From positions 3,476,001 through 3,540,000 of the forward strand of contig CP107926.1 in NCBI GenBank assembly GCA_036015235.1: 64,000 nt of DNA, in the 5' to 3' direction. The notes below the pieces were generated by a model. That model had not been told where the DNA came from and did not search any database. It saw only the letters and a list, made by a program, of their open reading frames with translations. A program made the translations under genes and the position numbers. The first letter of the stretch is position 1, and every line of letters begins with the position of its first letter. Source of the stretch: Streptomyces sp. NBC_00433. GTDB taxonomy: Bacteria > Actinomycetota > Actinomycetes > Streptomycetales > Streptomycetaceae. Positions 34,040 to 42,819 of this stretch are shown in pieces.

Positions 34040-35695
34040 TCAGTTGACCGTGATGTCGGTGAAGATGGGGTAGCTGAACGCGTTCTCCTTGACGTTGGAG
34101 ACCTTGGACGACCAACCCGCCTGACCGTTCTGGTACCACAGCGGAACGATCGGCATGTCCGTGAGGACCTGCTTCTCGGCCTGCTGGTAGAGCGAGATCG
34201 ACTTGGCCACGTCAGGCTCGGCGTTCGCCTGCTTGATCAGGTTGTCGACCGTCTTGTTCGAGTACTTCGAGTCGTTCGAGCTGCCGCCGGTGGCGTAGAG
34301 CGGCGTGATGAAGTCGTCGATCAGCGGGTAGTCCATCTGCCAGCCCGAACGGAACGGCTGGCTCATCTGGCCCTTGGTGATCTGGTTGCGGAAGTCCGCG
34401 AAGGTGCCGGTGGGGGCGCCGACGCAGGCCTTGTTGTTGCCCAGCACGTTGTTGATGCTGTTGCAGACCGCGTCGACCCATTCCTTGTGCGAGCCGGAGT
34501 CGGCGTTGTAGCCGAGCTTCATCTGGCCGCCGGGGATGCCGCCGCCTTCGGTGATCAGCTGCTTGGCCTTGACCGGGTCGTACTTGACCGAGTCGCCGGC
34601 GAGCGTGTCGCTGAAGCCACCGGCCGCGCCCAGCACCGGAGAGGTGAGGTCCTGGGCCGGGGTGCGGGTGCCACCGAAGATCTTGTCGGTGATCGTCTTG
34701 CGGTCGATCGCCATGGAGATGCCCTGGCGGACCTTCTCCATGCCCGGCTTGTTCCACTCCGCCTTGTACATCGGGAAGGAGAACGTCTGGATGATGCCGG
34801 CCGGCTGGTTGAGGTAGCGGCCGCCCAGGTCGTCCTTCACGTGCGGCAGGTCGGCGGCCGGGATGTCGTCGAGGACGTCCAGCTGGCCGGACTGCAGGTC
34901 CGCGTAGGCGGTGTCGCTGCTGGTGTAGACCTTCAGCAGGACGCCCTTGTTCTTCGGCTTGCTCGGACCCGCGTAGTTCGGGTTCGGGACCAGCTTCATG
35001 CTCGAACCCTTGGTGTAGGACTCGATCATGTACGGGCCGTCACCGATCGGCTTGGCCAGGTACGCCGCGTGGTTGTCGAAGAACTCCTTGGGCAGCGGCG
35101 CGAAGGCCTTGTAGCCCAGGCGGTCCGGCCACGTGGAGAACTTCTGCGCCAGCTTCACCGTGAAGGTGGTGTCGTCGACGACCTTCAGACCGGACATGGT
35201 CTGGGCGGTCGGCTTGGCACCCGGGTCGTCCGACGGGTGGACGGCCGCGTAGCCGTCGATGTCGGCGAAGAAGTAGGCGTTCAGCTGCTTGTTGGTGACC
35301 AGGGCACCGTAGTTCCAGGCGTCCACGAAGGAGCTGGAGGTGACCGGCGTACCGTCGGAGAACTTCAGGCCGGGCTTGATCTTGATGGTGAAGTTCTGCT
35401 GGTCGGTCGTGGTGATCGAGTCAGCGGCCTCAAGCTGGGCCTTGCCCGTGGCGTCGTACTCCTTGAGGTTCATGAAGATCATGTCAAGGACCTTGCCGCC
35501 CTGCACCTCATTGGTGTTGGCGGGCTCGAGCGGGTTCTGGGGGTCCCCCCACCACGCTCGGACGATCCCGTCGCTCGATCCACTGCTGGCCTTGGCCTTG
35601 TCCTTGCTGTCCGAGTCGCTCGAACTGCAGGCGGTCGCTGCGAGGGCGATTACGGCCGCACCTACGACCCACTTGGCGCTCTTGGCACCGCGCAT
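34040..35695 (-). CDS. Oligopeptide-binding lipoprotein, third importer
   Basis: Family 5 solute-binding protein of 551 residues. The signal peptide MRGAKSAKWVVGAAVIALAA ends at lipobox ATAC with Cys23, followed by a Ser/Asp/Lys linker. Landmarks are AWWGDPQNPLEPANTNEVQG, NFTIKIKPGLKFSDGTPVTS, GYKAFAPLPKEFFDN and the Cys pair in AVCNSINNVLGNNKACVGAP. GGAGG precedes the ATG by about eight bases. It is co-linear with the second-importer protein but clearly diverged, so the two may differ in peptide preference. Its 5' leader can fold into a long hairpin, and typA ends upstream on the same strand after two terminator-like hairpins. Confidence 0.92.
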   Translation of the reverse strand: MRGAKSAKWVVGAAVIALAATACSSSDSDSKDKAKASSGSSDGIVRAWWGDPQNPLEPANTNEVQGGKVLDMIFMNLKEYDATGKAQLEAADSITTTDQQNFTIKIKPGLKFSDGTPVTSSSFVDAWNYGALVTNKQLNAYFFADIDGYAAVHPSDDPGAKPTAQTMSGLKVVDDTTFTVKLAQKFSTWPDRLGYKAFAPLPKEFFDNHAAYLAKPIGDGPYMIESYTKGSSMKLVPNPNYAGPSKPKNKGVLLKVYTSSDTAYADLQSGQLDVLDDIPAADLPHVKDDLGGRYLNQPAGIIQTFSFPMYKAEWNKPGMEKVRQGISMAIDRKTITDKIFGGTRTPAQDLTSPVLGAAGGFSDTLAGDSVKYDPVKAKQLITEGGGIPGGQMKLGYNADSGSHKEWVDAVCNSINNVLGNNKACVGAPTGTFADFRNQITKGQMSQPFRSGWQMDYPLIDDFITPLYATGGSSNDSKYSNKTVDNLIKQANAEPDVAKSISLYQQAEKQVLTDMPIVPLWYQNGQAGWSSKVSNVKENAFSYPIFTDITVN

Positions 35696-35990
35696 GGGTT
35701 TGCCTCCTCAGGAGTCACTATCGATACGTGAAAGGAAGGCCGGACGCCCACTGACACCCCTGACAGCGACTACGGCCTTCCTGTGCTCGTGAGTCGGCGC
35801 TCCCCATCAGCGCGTGACCCATTGACCCGAGCTTCAACTTCGTCCCACTATCGGGCACGTTTGAAGTCGGAACGGCACAGGGTTGGTCTCGCTTTGGTCA
35901 CATCAACAGCGATCTTGTTCCAGAATCCGGACATTATGGAACGTAGACAGACACCGGCGAAATGGGCAGTGTGACCTATCTAACGGTTAA
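35696..35990 (-). promoter_or_regulatory. Promoter/leader region of the third importer
   Basis: No gene in these 295 bases. The region is more AT-rich than its surroundings. AGGAAGGCCG near 35733 pairs with CGGCCTTCCT near 35773, giving a 10-bp stem around a 30-base loop just upstream of the binding-protein gene. Further upstream GTTCCA and TGGAAC (35917-35942) form a dyad with a 14-base spacer containing AATCCGGACATT, a possible operator. Confidence 0.4.
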
Positions 35991-36054
35991 TGGTGTCCGG
36001 AAAGCGGACACCAAAAGCCCACGCGAGAGGGGTCCAGGCAGGCCTGGACCCCTC
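35991..36054 (-). terminator. Tandem hairpins after typA
   Basis: Reading away from typA, the first hairpin has arms GAGGGGTCCAGGC and GCCTGGACCCCTC with a minimal loop. The second is TGGTGTCCG-GAAAG-CGGACACCA. The minus strand has TTTTGG between them. Together they should end typA transcription before the ABC operon leader. Confidence 0.78.
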
Positions 36055-36080
36055 ACCGTTCAGTTGGCGGTCAGCGAGCG

Positions 36081-37946
36081 TCAGCGCTTAGCGCGGGACG
36101 CGGCGCGGCCCCGCTCCTTCTGGTCGAGGACCACCTTACGGATCCTGACGGTCTCCGGAGTGACTTCGATGCATTCATCGTCCCTGCAGAACTCCAAGGA
36201 CTGTTCAAGGGAGAGCTTGCGCGGCGGCACCACGTTCTCGGTGTTGTCCGCGGAAGCGGCGCGCATGTTGGTGAGCTTCTTCTCCTTGGTGATGTTCACG
36301 TCCATGTCGTCGGAACGCGAGTTCTCACCGATGATCATGCCCTCGTAGACCTCGGTGGTCGGCTCGACGAAGATCACGCCGCGCTCCTGGAGGTTGATCA
36401 TCGCGAACGGCGTCACGACGCCCGAGCGGTCGGCGACGAGCGAGCCGTTGTTGCGGGTGCGCAGCTCGCCGAACCACGGCTCGTGGCCCTCGAAGAGGGA
36501 GTGCGCGATGCCGGTGCCGCGGGTCTGGGTCAGGAACTCGGTACGGAAGCCGATCAGGCCGCGGGACGGCACGATCCACTCCATCCGGATCCAGCCGGAC
36601 CCGTGGTTGGTCATCGTCTCCATCCGGGCCTTGCGGGCCGCCATGAGCTGCGTGATGGCGCCCAGGTGCTCCTCGGGCGAGTCGATGGTCAGCCGCTCGA
36701 TCGGCTCGTGGACCTTGCCGTTGATCTCCTTGGTGACCACCTCGGGCTTGCCGACGGTCAGCTCGAAGCCCTCCCGGCGCATCGTCTCCACCAGGATGGC
36801 CAGCGCCAGCTCACCGCGGCCCTGCACCTCCCAGGTGTCGGGGCGCTCGGTCGGCAGCACCCGCAGGCTGACGTTGCCGATCAGCTCCCGGTCGAGGCGG
36901 TCCTTGACCTGGCGGGCGGTGACCTTGTGGCCCTTGCCGCCCTTGCCGACCAGCGGCGAGGTGTTCGTACCGATGGTCATCGAGATGGCCGGCTCGTCCA
37001 CCGTGATCAGCGGCAGCGCGATCGGGTTCTCCGGGTCGGCCAGGGTCTCGCCGATCATGATCTCCGGGATGCCGGCGACCGCGCAGATGTCGCCGGGGCC
37101 CGCGCTCTCCGCGGGCTTGCGGGTCAGCGCCTCGGTCATCATCAGCTCGGTGATGCGCACGCTGGAGATGCTGCCGTCGCGCTTGATCCAGGCGACGGTC
37201 TGCCCCTTCTTCAGGTGGCCCTGCTCGACCCGCAGCAGCGCGATACGCCCGAGGAAGTTGTCCGCGTCCAGGTTGGTGACATGCGCCTGGAGCGGGGCCT
37301 CCTCGTCGTAGGTCGGCGCCGGGACGGTGGACAGGATGGTGGAGAAGAACGGCTCCAGGCTGTCGCTGTCGGCCGGCACCGTGCCGTTGTCCGGCTTGGT
37401 CAGCGACGCGACACCGTCACGGGCGCAGGCGTAGACGATCGGGAACTCGATCTGGTCCTCGTCGGCGTCCAGGTCGAGGAAGAGGTCGTAGGTCTCGTTG
37501 ACCACCTCGTCGATCCTGGAGTCGGGGCGGTCGGTCTTGTTGATGCACAGGATCACCGGCAGCCGGGCCGTGAGCGCCTTGCGCAGCACGAAGCGGGTCT
37601 GCGGCAGCGGGCCCTCGGAGGCGTCCACCAGCAGCACCACCGCGTCCACCATCGACAGGCCGCGCTCGACCTCACCGCCGAAGTCGGCGTGGCCGGGGGT
37701 GTCGATGATGTTGATGGTGACGGGGTCCCCGCCGTCCTTCGGGTGGTACTTCACTGCGGTGTTCTTCGCGAGAATGGTGATGCCCTTCTCGCGCTCCAGG
37801 TCGTTGGAGTCCATCATCCGGTCGTCCAGATGCTGGTGCGCGGCGAAGGCCCCGGCCTGCTTGAGCATGGCGTCGACGAGGGTCGTCTTGCCGTGGTCGA
37901 CATGGGCGACAATGGCGACGTTACGAATATCGTGGCGCGTGGACAT
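36081..37946 (-). CDS. typA: Ribosome-associated GTPase TypA/BipA
   Basis: Translation-factor GTPase of 621 residues that binds ribosomes, linked in other bacteria to 50S assembly and stress growth. The ATG gives [20 protein letters not shown], with G1 loop HVDHGKTT. G2 is in [15 protein letters not shown]3 is [14 protein letters not shown] and G4 is NKTDRPD. Domains II and III and the TypA-specific C-terminal domain ([20 protein letters not shown], then [13 protein letters not shown]) follow and end in a Lys/Arg-rich tail. Length is normal for the family. GGGAG lies about 12 bases upstream of the start. In S. coelicolor the equivalent gene neighbours the bldK region, which agrees with the importer cluster downstream here. 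Confidence 0.96.
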   Translation of the reverse strand: MSTRHDIRNVAIVAHVDHGKTTLVDAMLKQAGAFAAHQHLDDRMMDSNDLEREKGITILAKNTAVKYHPKDGGDPVTINIIDTPGHADFGGEVERGLSMVDAVVLLVDASEGPLPQTRFVLRKALTARLPVILCINKTDRPDSRIDEVVNETYDLFLDLDADEDQIEFPIVYACARDGVASLTKPDNGTVPADSDSLEPFFSTILSTVPAPTYDEEAPLQAHVTNLDADNFLGRIALLRVEQGHLKKGQTVAWIKRDGSISSVRITELMMTEALTRKPAESAGPGDICAVAGIPEIMIGETLADPENPIALPLITVDEPAISMTIGTNTSPLVGKGGKGHKVTARQVKDRLDRELIGNVSLRVLPTERPDTWEVQGRGELALAILVETMRREGFELTVGKPEVVTKEINGKVHEPIERLTIDSPEEHLGAITQLMAARKARMETMTNHGSGWIRMEWIVPSRGLIGFRTEFLTQTRGTGIAHSLFEGHEPWFGELRTRNNGSLVADRSGVVTPFAMINLQERGVIFVEPTTEVYEGMIIGENSRSDDMDVNITKEKKLTNMRAASADNTENVVPPRKLSLEQSLEFCRDDECIEVTPETVRIRKVVLDQKERGRAASRAKR

Positions 37947-38151
37947 GCGGCGGCGCTTCTCCCGGAATCGTGGATGGCGTCGCGTTCCTCTTCGACGCGC
38001 TCGCCCTTGCCGGGCAGAAGTCACGCCGCGGCCGTTCCCCATGGTACGTGCCAGCACAACGGGCCGCGCCCGGACGAGGGGGCCGGGGCGCCCCCGCGTG
38101 CCCGGCCGCCCCAGGCGACGGCGGGGTGGGAGGGGGTGCGACGATCTCCGC

Positions 38152-39288
38152 GTGTCCACGTCATCGTTCCTCCCGCAGCACGAATCAGTGCCGCCGCTGC
38201 CGGCCGGTGTGCCCCACGACCCCGCCGGCTCCCCCGGCACGACCCGCGCCGCAGGACGGCGGGCGCTGCCGAACCTGCTGGTGGTCACGGGTACCGCGGC
38301 CGTCGCGGTGCTCAGCGCCGCAGGCGCGCTGCCGCTCTCGGCCCCGGCCTTCCTCCGCTTCGCGCTCGGCATGGTCGCCGGCCTGAACATCCACGTCCTG
38401 TGCGACCGGCTCCTCGGCCCGCTCTCGGGCCTCGCGAGGGTCTGGACGTCCGTCGGCGTCGGCCGCCGGCTCGGCAGCACGGTACGCCGCGGGCGGCTGC
38501 TCACCTTCCGGCTGCTGCCGCTGATCATCGTCAGCACCTGCCACGTCCTCGTCGACCGGCCGGGGCTGCGCCGCCGCCTGTGGTGCGGCGCCGCGCTCAC
38601 ACTGCTCGCGGAGGTACTGGCCGCCGCGGCGCTGATCGCCGCGGGCGGTCGCGCCACGGGGATCGGCTGGGGCGTCGCCGCCGTCGCCGCGCTGCTGGCG
38701 ACGGTCCAGCCCGGCCGGGTCGGCACACCGGCCTGGCGGCTGCTCCGGCTGCCCTTCGGGCAGGAGGACCAGCGGCTCACCGAATTCCTGCACGACCCGG
38801 CGAGCCTGGCGGCCGCCAGGGCCGCCGGCGCCGGCCGGATCGGCCAGGCGCGGGCCGCGCTCGACGCGGGTGAGCCGTCCGGCTCGGCGCGGCGGCAGGC
38901 CATGACCGCGGTGGTCGCCCTCGCGGAGGGCCGCTGCGGGGAGGCCGCGCGGACGGCGGCCGCCCTGCGGGAGCGGTCGGTGGCGCCCGCCCTGCGCCGG
39001 GAGGCGCTCCAGCTGTACGCCTGCGCCGTCGGTGACGGGATCGTGGCCGGGCACTGGCGTGCGGATGAGGCGGGGCCGGTGTTCTCCGCCGCGCTGGCCG
39101 CGCTGCGTTCGGAATCGTCCGCCGCCTTCCGCGGCACCGACCTCGCCGCGATGGAGGCGCTCTTTCTCTCCCGGCCGCGGGAGGCGGAGAAGCTCGCGAC
39201 CCGCGCGGCGTCCACGGCCCCGGACGCCCTCGCCCGCGCCCGCGCCCTCCGCACCAGGGCCGCCGCCCTCGCCCCCACGGCGCGCTGA
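38152..39288 (+). CDS. Membrane protein with C-terminal helical-repeat domain
   Basis: A 378-residue protein I do not recognise by family. After a 40-residue polar N-terminus come about five hydrophobic helices between residues 45 and 200 (e.g. [60 protein letters not shown]). Residues 220-378 are Ala/Arg-rich amphipathic helices with a TPR-like rhythm ([60 protein letters not shown]). The GTG start lacks a good ribosome binding site. An upstream GACGAT six bases away could be the -10 of a leaderless mRNA. It is divergent from typA and ends before the 70-bp repeat array. Confidence 0.72.
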   Translation: MSTSSFLPQHESVPPLPAGVPHDPAGSPGTTRAAGRRALPNLLVVTGTAAVAVLSAAGALPLSAPAFLRFALGMVAGLNIHVLCDRLLGPLSGLARVWTSVGVGRRLGSTVRRGRLLTFRLLPLIIVSTCHVLVDRPGLRRRLWCGAALTLLAEVLAAAALIAAGGRATGIGWGVAAVAALLATVQPGRVGTPAWRLLRLPFGQEDQRLTEFLHDPASLAAARAAGAGRIGQARAALDAGEPSGSARRQAMTAVVALAEGRCGEAARTAAALRERSVAPALRREALQLYACAVGDGIVAGHWRADEAGPVFSAALAALRSESSAAFRGTDLAAMEALFLSRPREAEKLATRAASTAPDALARARALRTRAAALAPTAR

Positions 39289-39350
39289 CCCCTTCCCCCG
39301 TCCCTGGGGGCTGGCCTCGCGGTTCCCCGAGCCCCTGGGTGGGTGCTCCA

Positions 39351-39879
39351 CAGTTGCGGTCCACTGTGGCTGGTCGCGCAGTTCCCCGCCACTCCCTGCG
39401 GGGTGCTGCTACGGACTCCACACTTGCGATCCACTGCGGCTGGTCGCGCAGTTCCCCGCCACTCCCTGCGGGGTGCTGCTACGGACTCCACACTTGCGAT
39501 CCACTGCGGCTGGTCGCGCAGTTCCCCGCCACTCCCTGCGGGGTGCTGCTACGGACTCCACACTTGCGATCCACTGCGGCTGGTCGCGCAGTTCCCCGCC
39601 ACTCCCTGCGGGGTGCTGCTACGGACTCCACACTTGCGATCCACTGCGGCTGGTCGCGCAGTTCCCCGCCACTCCCTGCGGGGTGCTGCTACGGACTCCA
39701 CACTTGCGATCCACTGCGGCTGGTCGCGCAGTTCCCCGCCACTCCCTGCGGGGTGCTGCTACGGACTCCACACTTGCGATCCACTGCGGCTGGTCGCGCA
39801 GTTCCCCGCCACTCCCTGCGGGGTGCTGCTACGGACTCCACACTTGCGATCCACTGCGGCTGGTCGCGCAGTTCCCCGC
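39351..39879. repeat. 70-bp tandem repeat array (seven full units plus a partial)
   Basis: Units start at 39351, 39421, 39491, 39561, 39631, 39701 and 39771, with a partial copy from 39841. The six units from 39421 to 39840 are identical base for base; the first differs at three or four positions. Each unit contains two 20-base hairpins separated by one base: ACTGCG-GCTGGTCG-CGCAGT and CCCCGC-CACTCCCT-GCGGGG, both with six-base stems and eight-base loops. The change in the first unit (ACTGTG) keeps hairpin 1 through a G-T pair. Twenty-nine unpaired bases complete the period. The array sits between the 3' ends of convergent genes. There are no spacers, so it is not a CRISPR array. Confidence 0.95.
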
Positions 39880-40265
39880 GCCCCTGGGTGATTGCCACTT
39901 GCCGTGGTGTTTGCTTTCTTTCCCGCCTCTTCGGCGGGGCGCTCCGTTCTCCCCCAGCGCTTCGCCTGGGGGTACCCCCACGCGCCCCTGAAAAACGCGT
40001 GCCCTCTGCGCAGAGCCCCTGCCAGGAACCAACGCTTGGCAGCGGAAGACGCAGGCCCAAAGGGGCGCGGGGAACTGCGCGACCAGCCACGATGGCGCCG
40101 CAGACAAGCAACGCACCGCAAGAGGCAACCACCCAGGGGCGCGGGGAACCGCGCGACAAGCCACCCACACAGCGCAACTGTGGAATCCGTAACAGCACCC
40201 CGCAGGGAGTGGCGGGGAACTGGGAGGCCCGAACGGCAGTGTCCGGGCGCGGCCCCGGGGAGGGG
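39880..40265. repeat. Repeat modules including an inverted copy of the 70-bp unit
   Basis: No gene is supported here. The stretch holds the palindromic module TCTCCCCCAGCGCTTCGCCT near 39950, then GGGGTACCCCCACGCGCCCC, and copies of GGGGCGCGGGGAACTGCGCG near 40062 in reversed orientation. At about 40180-40223 there is an inverted copy of the tandem unit (CAGCACCCCGCAGGGAGTGG) with only a few changes. The region from 39289 to 40265 is thus an imperfect inverted repeat whose left arm has been amplified. Confidence 0.85.
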
Positions 40266-42134
40266 CTACTTGCGGAAGCCCATGTCCTCGTAGTGGGGGG
40301 TCTGGAAGCCGAAGGCGCCGGCGTTGGCGACCGTCGTCCGCAGGGCGACCACAGCGGGCCGCTGGTAGAGCGGAACCGAGCCGGCGGCAGCCCAGATGCG
40401 GGAGTCGGCCTGCGCCGCGAGATCCCGCGCCGTGGACGCGTCCAGCTCACTGCCCGCGCGGTCGAGCAGCTGGTCGATCTGGTCGGTACCGACCCGCGTG
40501 TAGTTCTGCGCGACGCTCAGCGAGCCGTCCGGCGCCGGCACGGGCTTGGCGTAGATGGGCGTGTCGTCCGTGGCGGGGTAGGCGCTGCCCGGCCAGGAGT
40601 AGAGCGCGAGGTCGAAGTCGCCGGCGGCGATGTGGTCCTGGAAGTAGCTCGCGCCGTCGACCTTCGTGATCTCGGTGCGGACGCCGATCGCGGACAGCAT
40701 CCTGGCGATCCGCCCGCCGACGTCGTCCAGCGTCGGCGAGTCCGCGGGGAGCACGAACCGCAGGCTGAGCTGCTTGCCGCCCTTGGTGACCGCCCTGCTG
40801 GGCTCGACCACGGTGAGCGCGCCGGACGCGGCGCTGCGGCCGGGGCCGGCCGCCGGGTCGCCGGCCTTGGCGGTGGACTGCTTCCAGCCCGCGTCGGCGA
40901 GCAGCGCCTGCGCCTGCTGGAGGCTGGCGGCGCCCAGGGCGGAGCTGTGGTCGGCGTAGCCGTCCTGGGAGGGCAGCACCAGGTGGTTGCCGAGGGCTAC
41001 GGCCGGCAGGCCGAGCGGCTTGAGCACGGCGGTGGCGATGGCCTTGCGGTCGATCGCGCGGGCGACGGCGTGCCGTACGCGCTCGTCGGCCAGCGGCCCG
41101 GCGCTGCCGTTCAGCGCGAGCTGCGCGTAGGCGGCGTCCGGGGCCTTGCGTACGGCCAGGCCCCTGGTCCTCTTGACCGCGGCCAGCGCGCCCGGGTCGA
41201 TGTCGGCGAGGTCGAGGGTGCCCGCGGCCAGCGCGGCGGCCCGTTTGGCGCGCGGCACCGCGGTCAGCACCAGCTGGTCGAGCTTGGCGGGCTGCCCCCA
41301 CCAGGAGGTGTTGCGGACCAGGGTGACCGTGCCCGCCCTGGCGTCGACGCCCTTGACCGCGAAGGGTCCCGCGACGACGGGCAGCGAGGTGCGGGCGCCG
41401 TCGTTGAAGGCGTCGGGGGTGCTGGTGACGGACTTGGGGTAGAGCGGGCTGAACAGCGAGCGCCAGTCGGCGTAGGGCGTGCTGAAGGTGACCTCGACGT
41501 GCTGGGCGTCGACGCCCTGCTTGACCGAGGCGATCCGGTCGTAGCCGGCGTTGCGCGAGGTCCAGAAGGCGGAGTTCTTGCCGCTGAGCGCGTTCCACTG
41601 GGCGGCGAAGTCGGCGGCGCCGACCGCCCGGCCGTCGCTCCACACGGCCTTCGGGTTCAGCTCGTAGGTGACGACCTGGCGGGGCACGCTGTCGGTGACG
41701 TCGGCCTTCTTCAGGAAGTCGGTGTCGGCGGAGGGCTTGCCGTGGGCGTCGAGGCGGAACATCGCGGGCAGGGTCGCGCCGGCGACGGTGCCGGTGTCGG
41801 CGTCCGCGTCGGCCTGGAAGGCGTTGAGGGTGCGCGGCACGTCGTCGGTGGCCCAGTGCAGGGTGCCGCCGTCGCGTACGCCCGCCCTGGCGACCGCGGC
41901 CACGTCGGTGCCAGCGGTGCCGGCGGCGTGGTTGCCGCCGCCTCCCGAGGAGCAGGCGGTGAGGCTGAGCGTGGCGCCCGCGGTGAGCGCCGCGGTGAGC
42001 GCCACGGCGGTACGCACCGCGCGCGGCCGCGGCGCCGGGCGGGGAAGTGGACCACCGTCGCCCACAGGGCGAATACGCGCCGCGCGCGCCCGCGGCGCCG
42101 GGGTGACAGCGGTCGGGTCCGCACTGCGGTTCAT
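40266..42134 (-). CDS. Orphan family 5 peptide-binding lipoprotein
   Basis: Extracytoplasmic solute-binding protein of 622 residues with no ABC genes beside it. The start at 42134 is supported by GGAGGAG four to six bases upstream. The N-terminus is unusually long: about 45 Arg/Pro-rich residues precede the hydrophobic stretch VRTAVALTAALTAGATLSLT and the lipobox TAC. The body has VRDGGTLHWATDDVPRTLNA near 100, YELNPKAVWSDGRAVGAADF near 170, RVRHAVARAIDRKAIATAVL near 370 and ends QTPHYEDMGFRK. It may serve one of the importers at 17-35 kb or act as a sensor; both are inference. Confidence 0.86.
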   Translation of the reverse strand: MNRSADPTAVTPAPRARAARIRPVGDGGPLPRPAPRPRAVRTAVALTAALTAGATLSLTACSSGGGGNHAAGTAGTDVAAVARAGVRDGGTLHWATDDVPRTLNAFQADADADTGTVAGATLPAMFRLDAHGKPSADTDFLKKADVTDSVPRQVVTYELNPKAVWSDGRAVGAADFAAQWNALSGKNSAFWTSRNAGYDRIASVKQGVDAQHVEVTFSTPYADWRSLFSPLYPKSVTSTPDAFNDGARTSLPVVAGPFAVKGVDARAGTVTLVRNTSWWGQPAKLDQLVLTAVPRAKRAAALAAGTLDLADIDPGALAAVKRTRGLAVRKAPDAAYAQLALNGSAGPLADERVRHAVARAIDRKAIATAVLKPLGLPAVALGNHLVLPSQDGYADHSSALGAASLQQAQALLADAGWKQSTAKAGDPAAGPGRSAASGALTVVEPSRAVTKGGKQLSLRFVLPADSPTLDDVGGRIARMLSAIGVRTEITKVDGASYFQDHIAAGDFDLALYSWPGSAYPATDDTPIYAKPVPAPDGSLSVAQNYTRVGTDQIDQLLDRAGSELDASTARDLAAQADSRIWAAAGSVPLYQRPAVVALRTTVANAGAFGFQTPHYEDMGFRK

Positions 42135-42453
42135 GTCGCTCCTCCGCGGCCCAGGCGGCCGGCCGGAGGCTCGGCATACGCCGGGGACATACTTCATCTG
42201 GTCGAATGGGCCGTTTTACCGGTGGTCCGGTAATCGCACTCCCACTCCAGACGACGCCACCGGCGGCGCCGCCCCGACCCGCCGACGCGCCCGGCGCACT
42301 CCACCCGTCCGGCCCACAGCCCCGCCGCGCCCGGCCGGCGCCGCGGTATTCCGTGCAGCCGTCTTCACAAGGCGCGGTGTGACGCGCAACACTCACATCC
42401 GCAGCACCGCCCCGTACTCCATTCATCACGGCGGCAGATGGTGAGGACTTCAC
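42135..42453. other. Divergent intergenic region without a visible gene
   Basis: About 320 bases between the orphan lipoprotein and the small + strand gene. They must contain the promoters of both. The bases next to the lipoprotein gene (CATACTTCATCTGGTCGAAT near 42188) are relatively AT-rich. I see no strong hairpin, repeat or reading frame. Confidence 0.5.
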
Positions 42454-42741
42454 GTGTCCCTGCACGACGACCTGACGTCGGTTCAGCGCCGGCTCGACGA
42501 CCTGATGCGCTGCGTCGCGCGGCTGGACGAGCACAGCGGCGACACCCTCGACATGCGCCGGGTGCGCAGTGCCGCGGCCCACCTGCGGGACAGCCTCGCG
42601 CTGCTGCAGGACTCGGCGCCGGCGGCCGCGGGAGCGCGGCAGGTCGAGATGGTCACCATCCCGGACGCGCCCTACGACCGCGGGCTGTGGGCGGACGCCG
42701 AGGACGAGGGGCTCGGCTCGCCGCACCGGCACGCGCCGTAA
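42454..42741 (+). CDS. Small acidic hypothetical protein upstream of sdhCAB
   Basis: A 95-residue soluble protein. Residues 1-55 form two amphipathic helices with a possible coiled coil (LHDDLTSVQRRLDDLMRCVA, RRVRSAAAHLRDSLALLQDS). The second half is extended and acidic (PDAPYDRGLWADAEDEGLGS). GTG start with TGAGGA seven bases upstream. It precedes the succinate dehydrogenase genes by 78 bases that contain a hairpin. It has no membrane helix, so it is not the small SdhF-like subunit known from mycobacterial Sdh1. Function unknown. Confidence 0.74.
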   Translation: MSLHDDLTSVQRRLDDLMRCVARLDEHSGDTLDMRRVRSAAAHLRDSLALLQDSAPAAAGARQVEMVTIPDAPYDRGLWADAEDEGLGSPHRHAP

Positions 42742-42750
42742 CCGCGCGCC

Positions 42751-42776
42751 CCGTCGTACGCACCGGCGTGCGACGG
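42751..42776 (+). terminator. Hairpin between the small gene and sdhC
   Basis: An 11-bp stem (CCGTCGTACGC with GCGTGCGACGG, one T-G pair) around ACCG. No T-run. It may partly separate transcription of the small gene from sdhCAB. Confidence 0.55.
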
Positions 42777-42819
42777 CTCGGTCGCGCGCCCCCCGGTCCT
42801 TTCCCGTACGGAGTCCTCC

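Noticed and set aside
39351..39879. CRISPR array
   Set aside because: The 70-base units abut with no unique spacers, are much longer than CRISPR repeats, and no cas gene is nearby.
39339..40400. A long + strand repeat protein (GWSRSSPPLPAGCC-type repeats) running through the 70-bp array
   Set aside because: The 70-base period shifts frame in each unit, so the apparent protein repeat only returns every 210 bases. There is no ribosome binding site, and the frame continues antisense through the lipoprotein gene.
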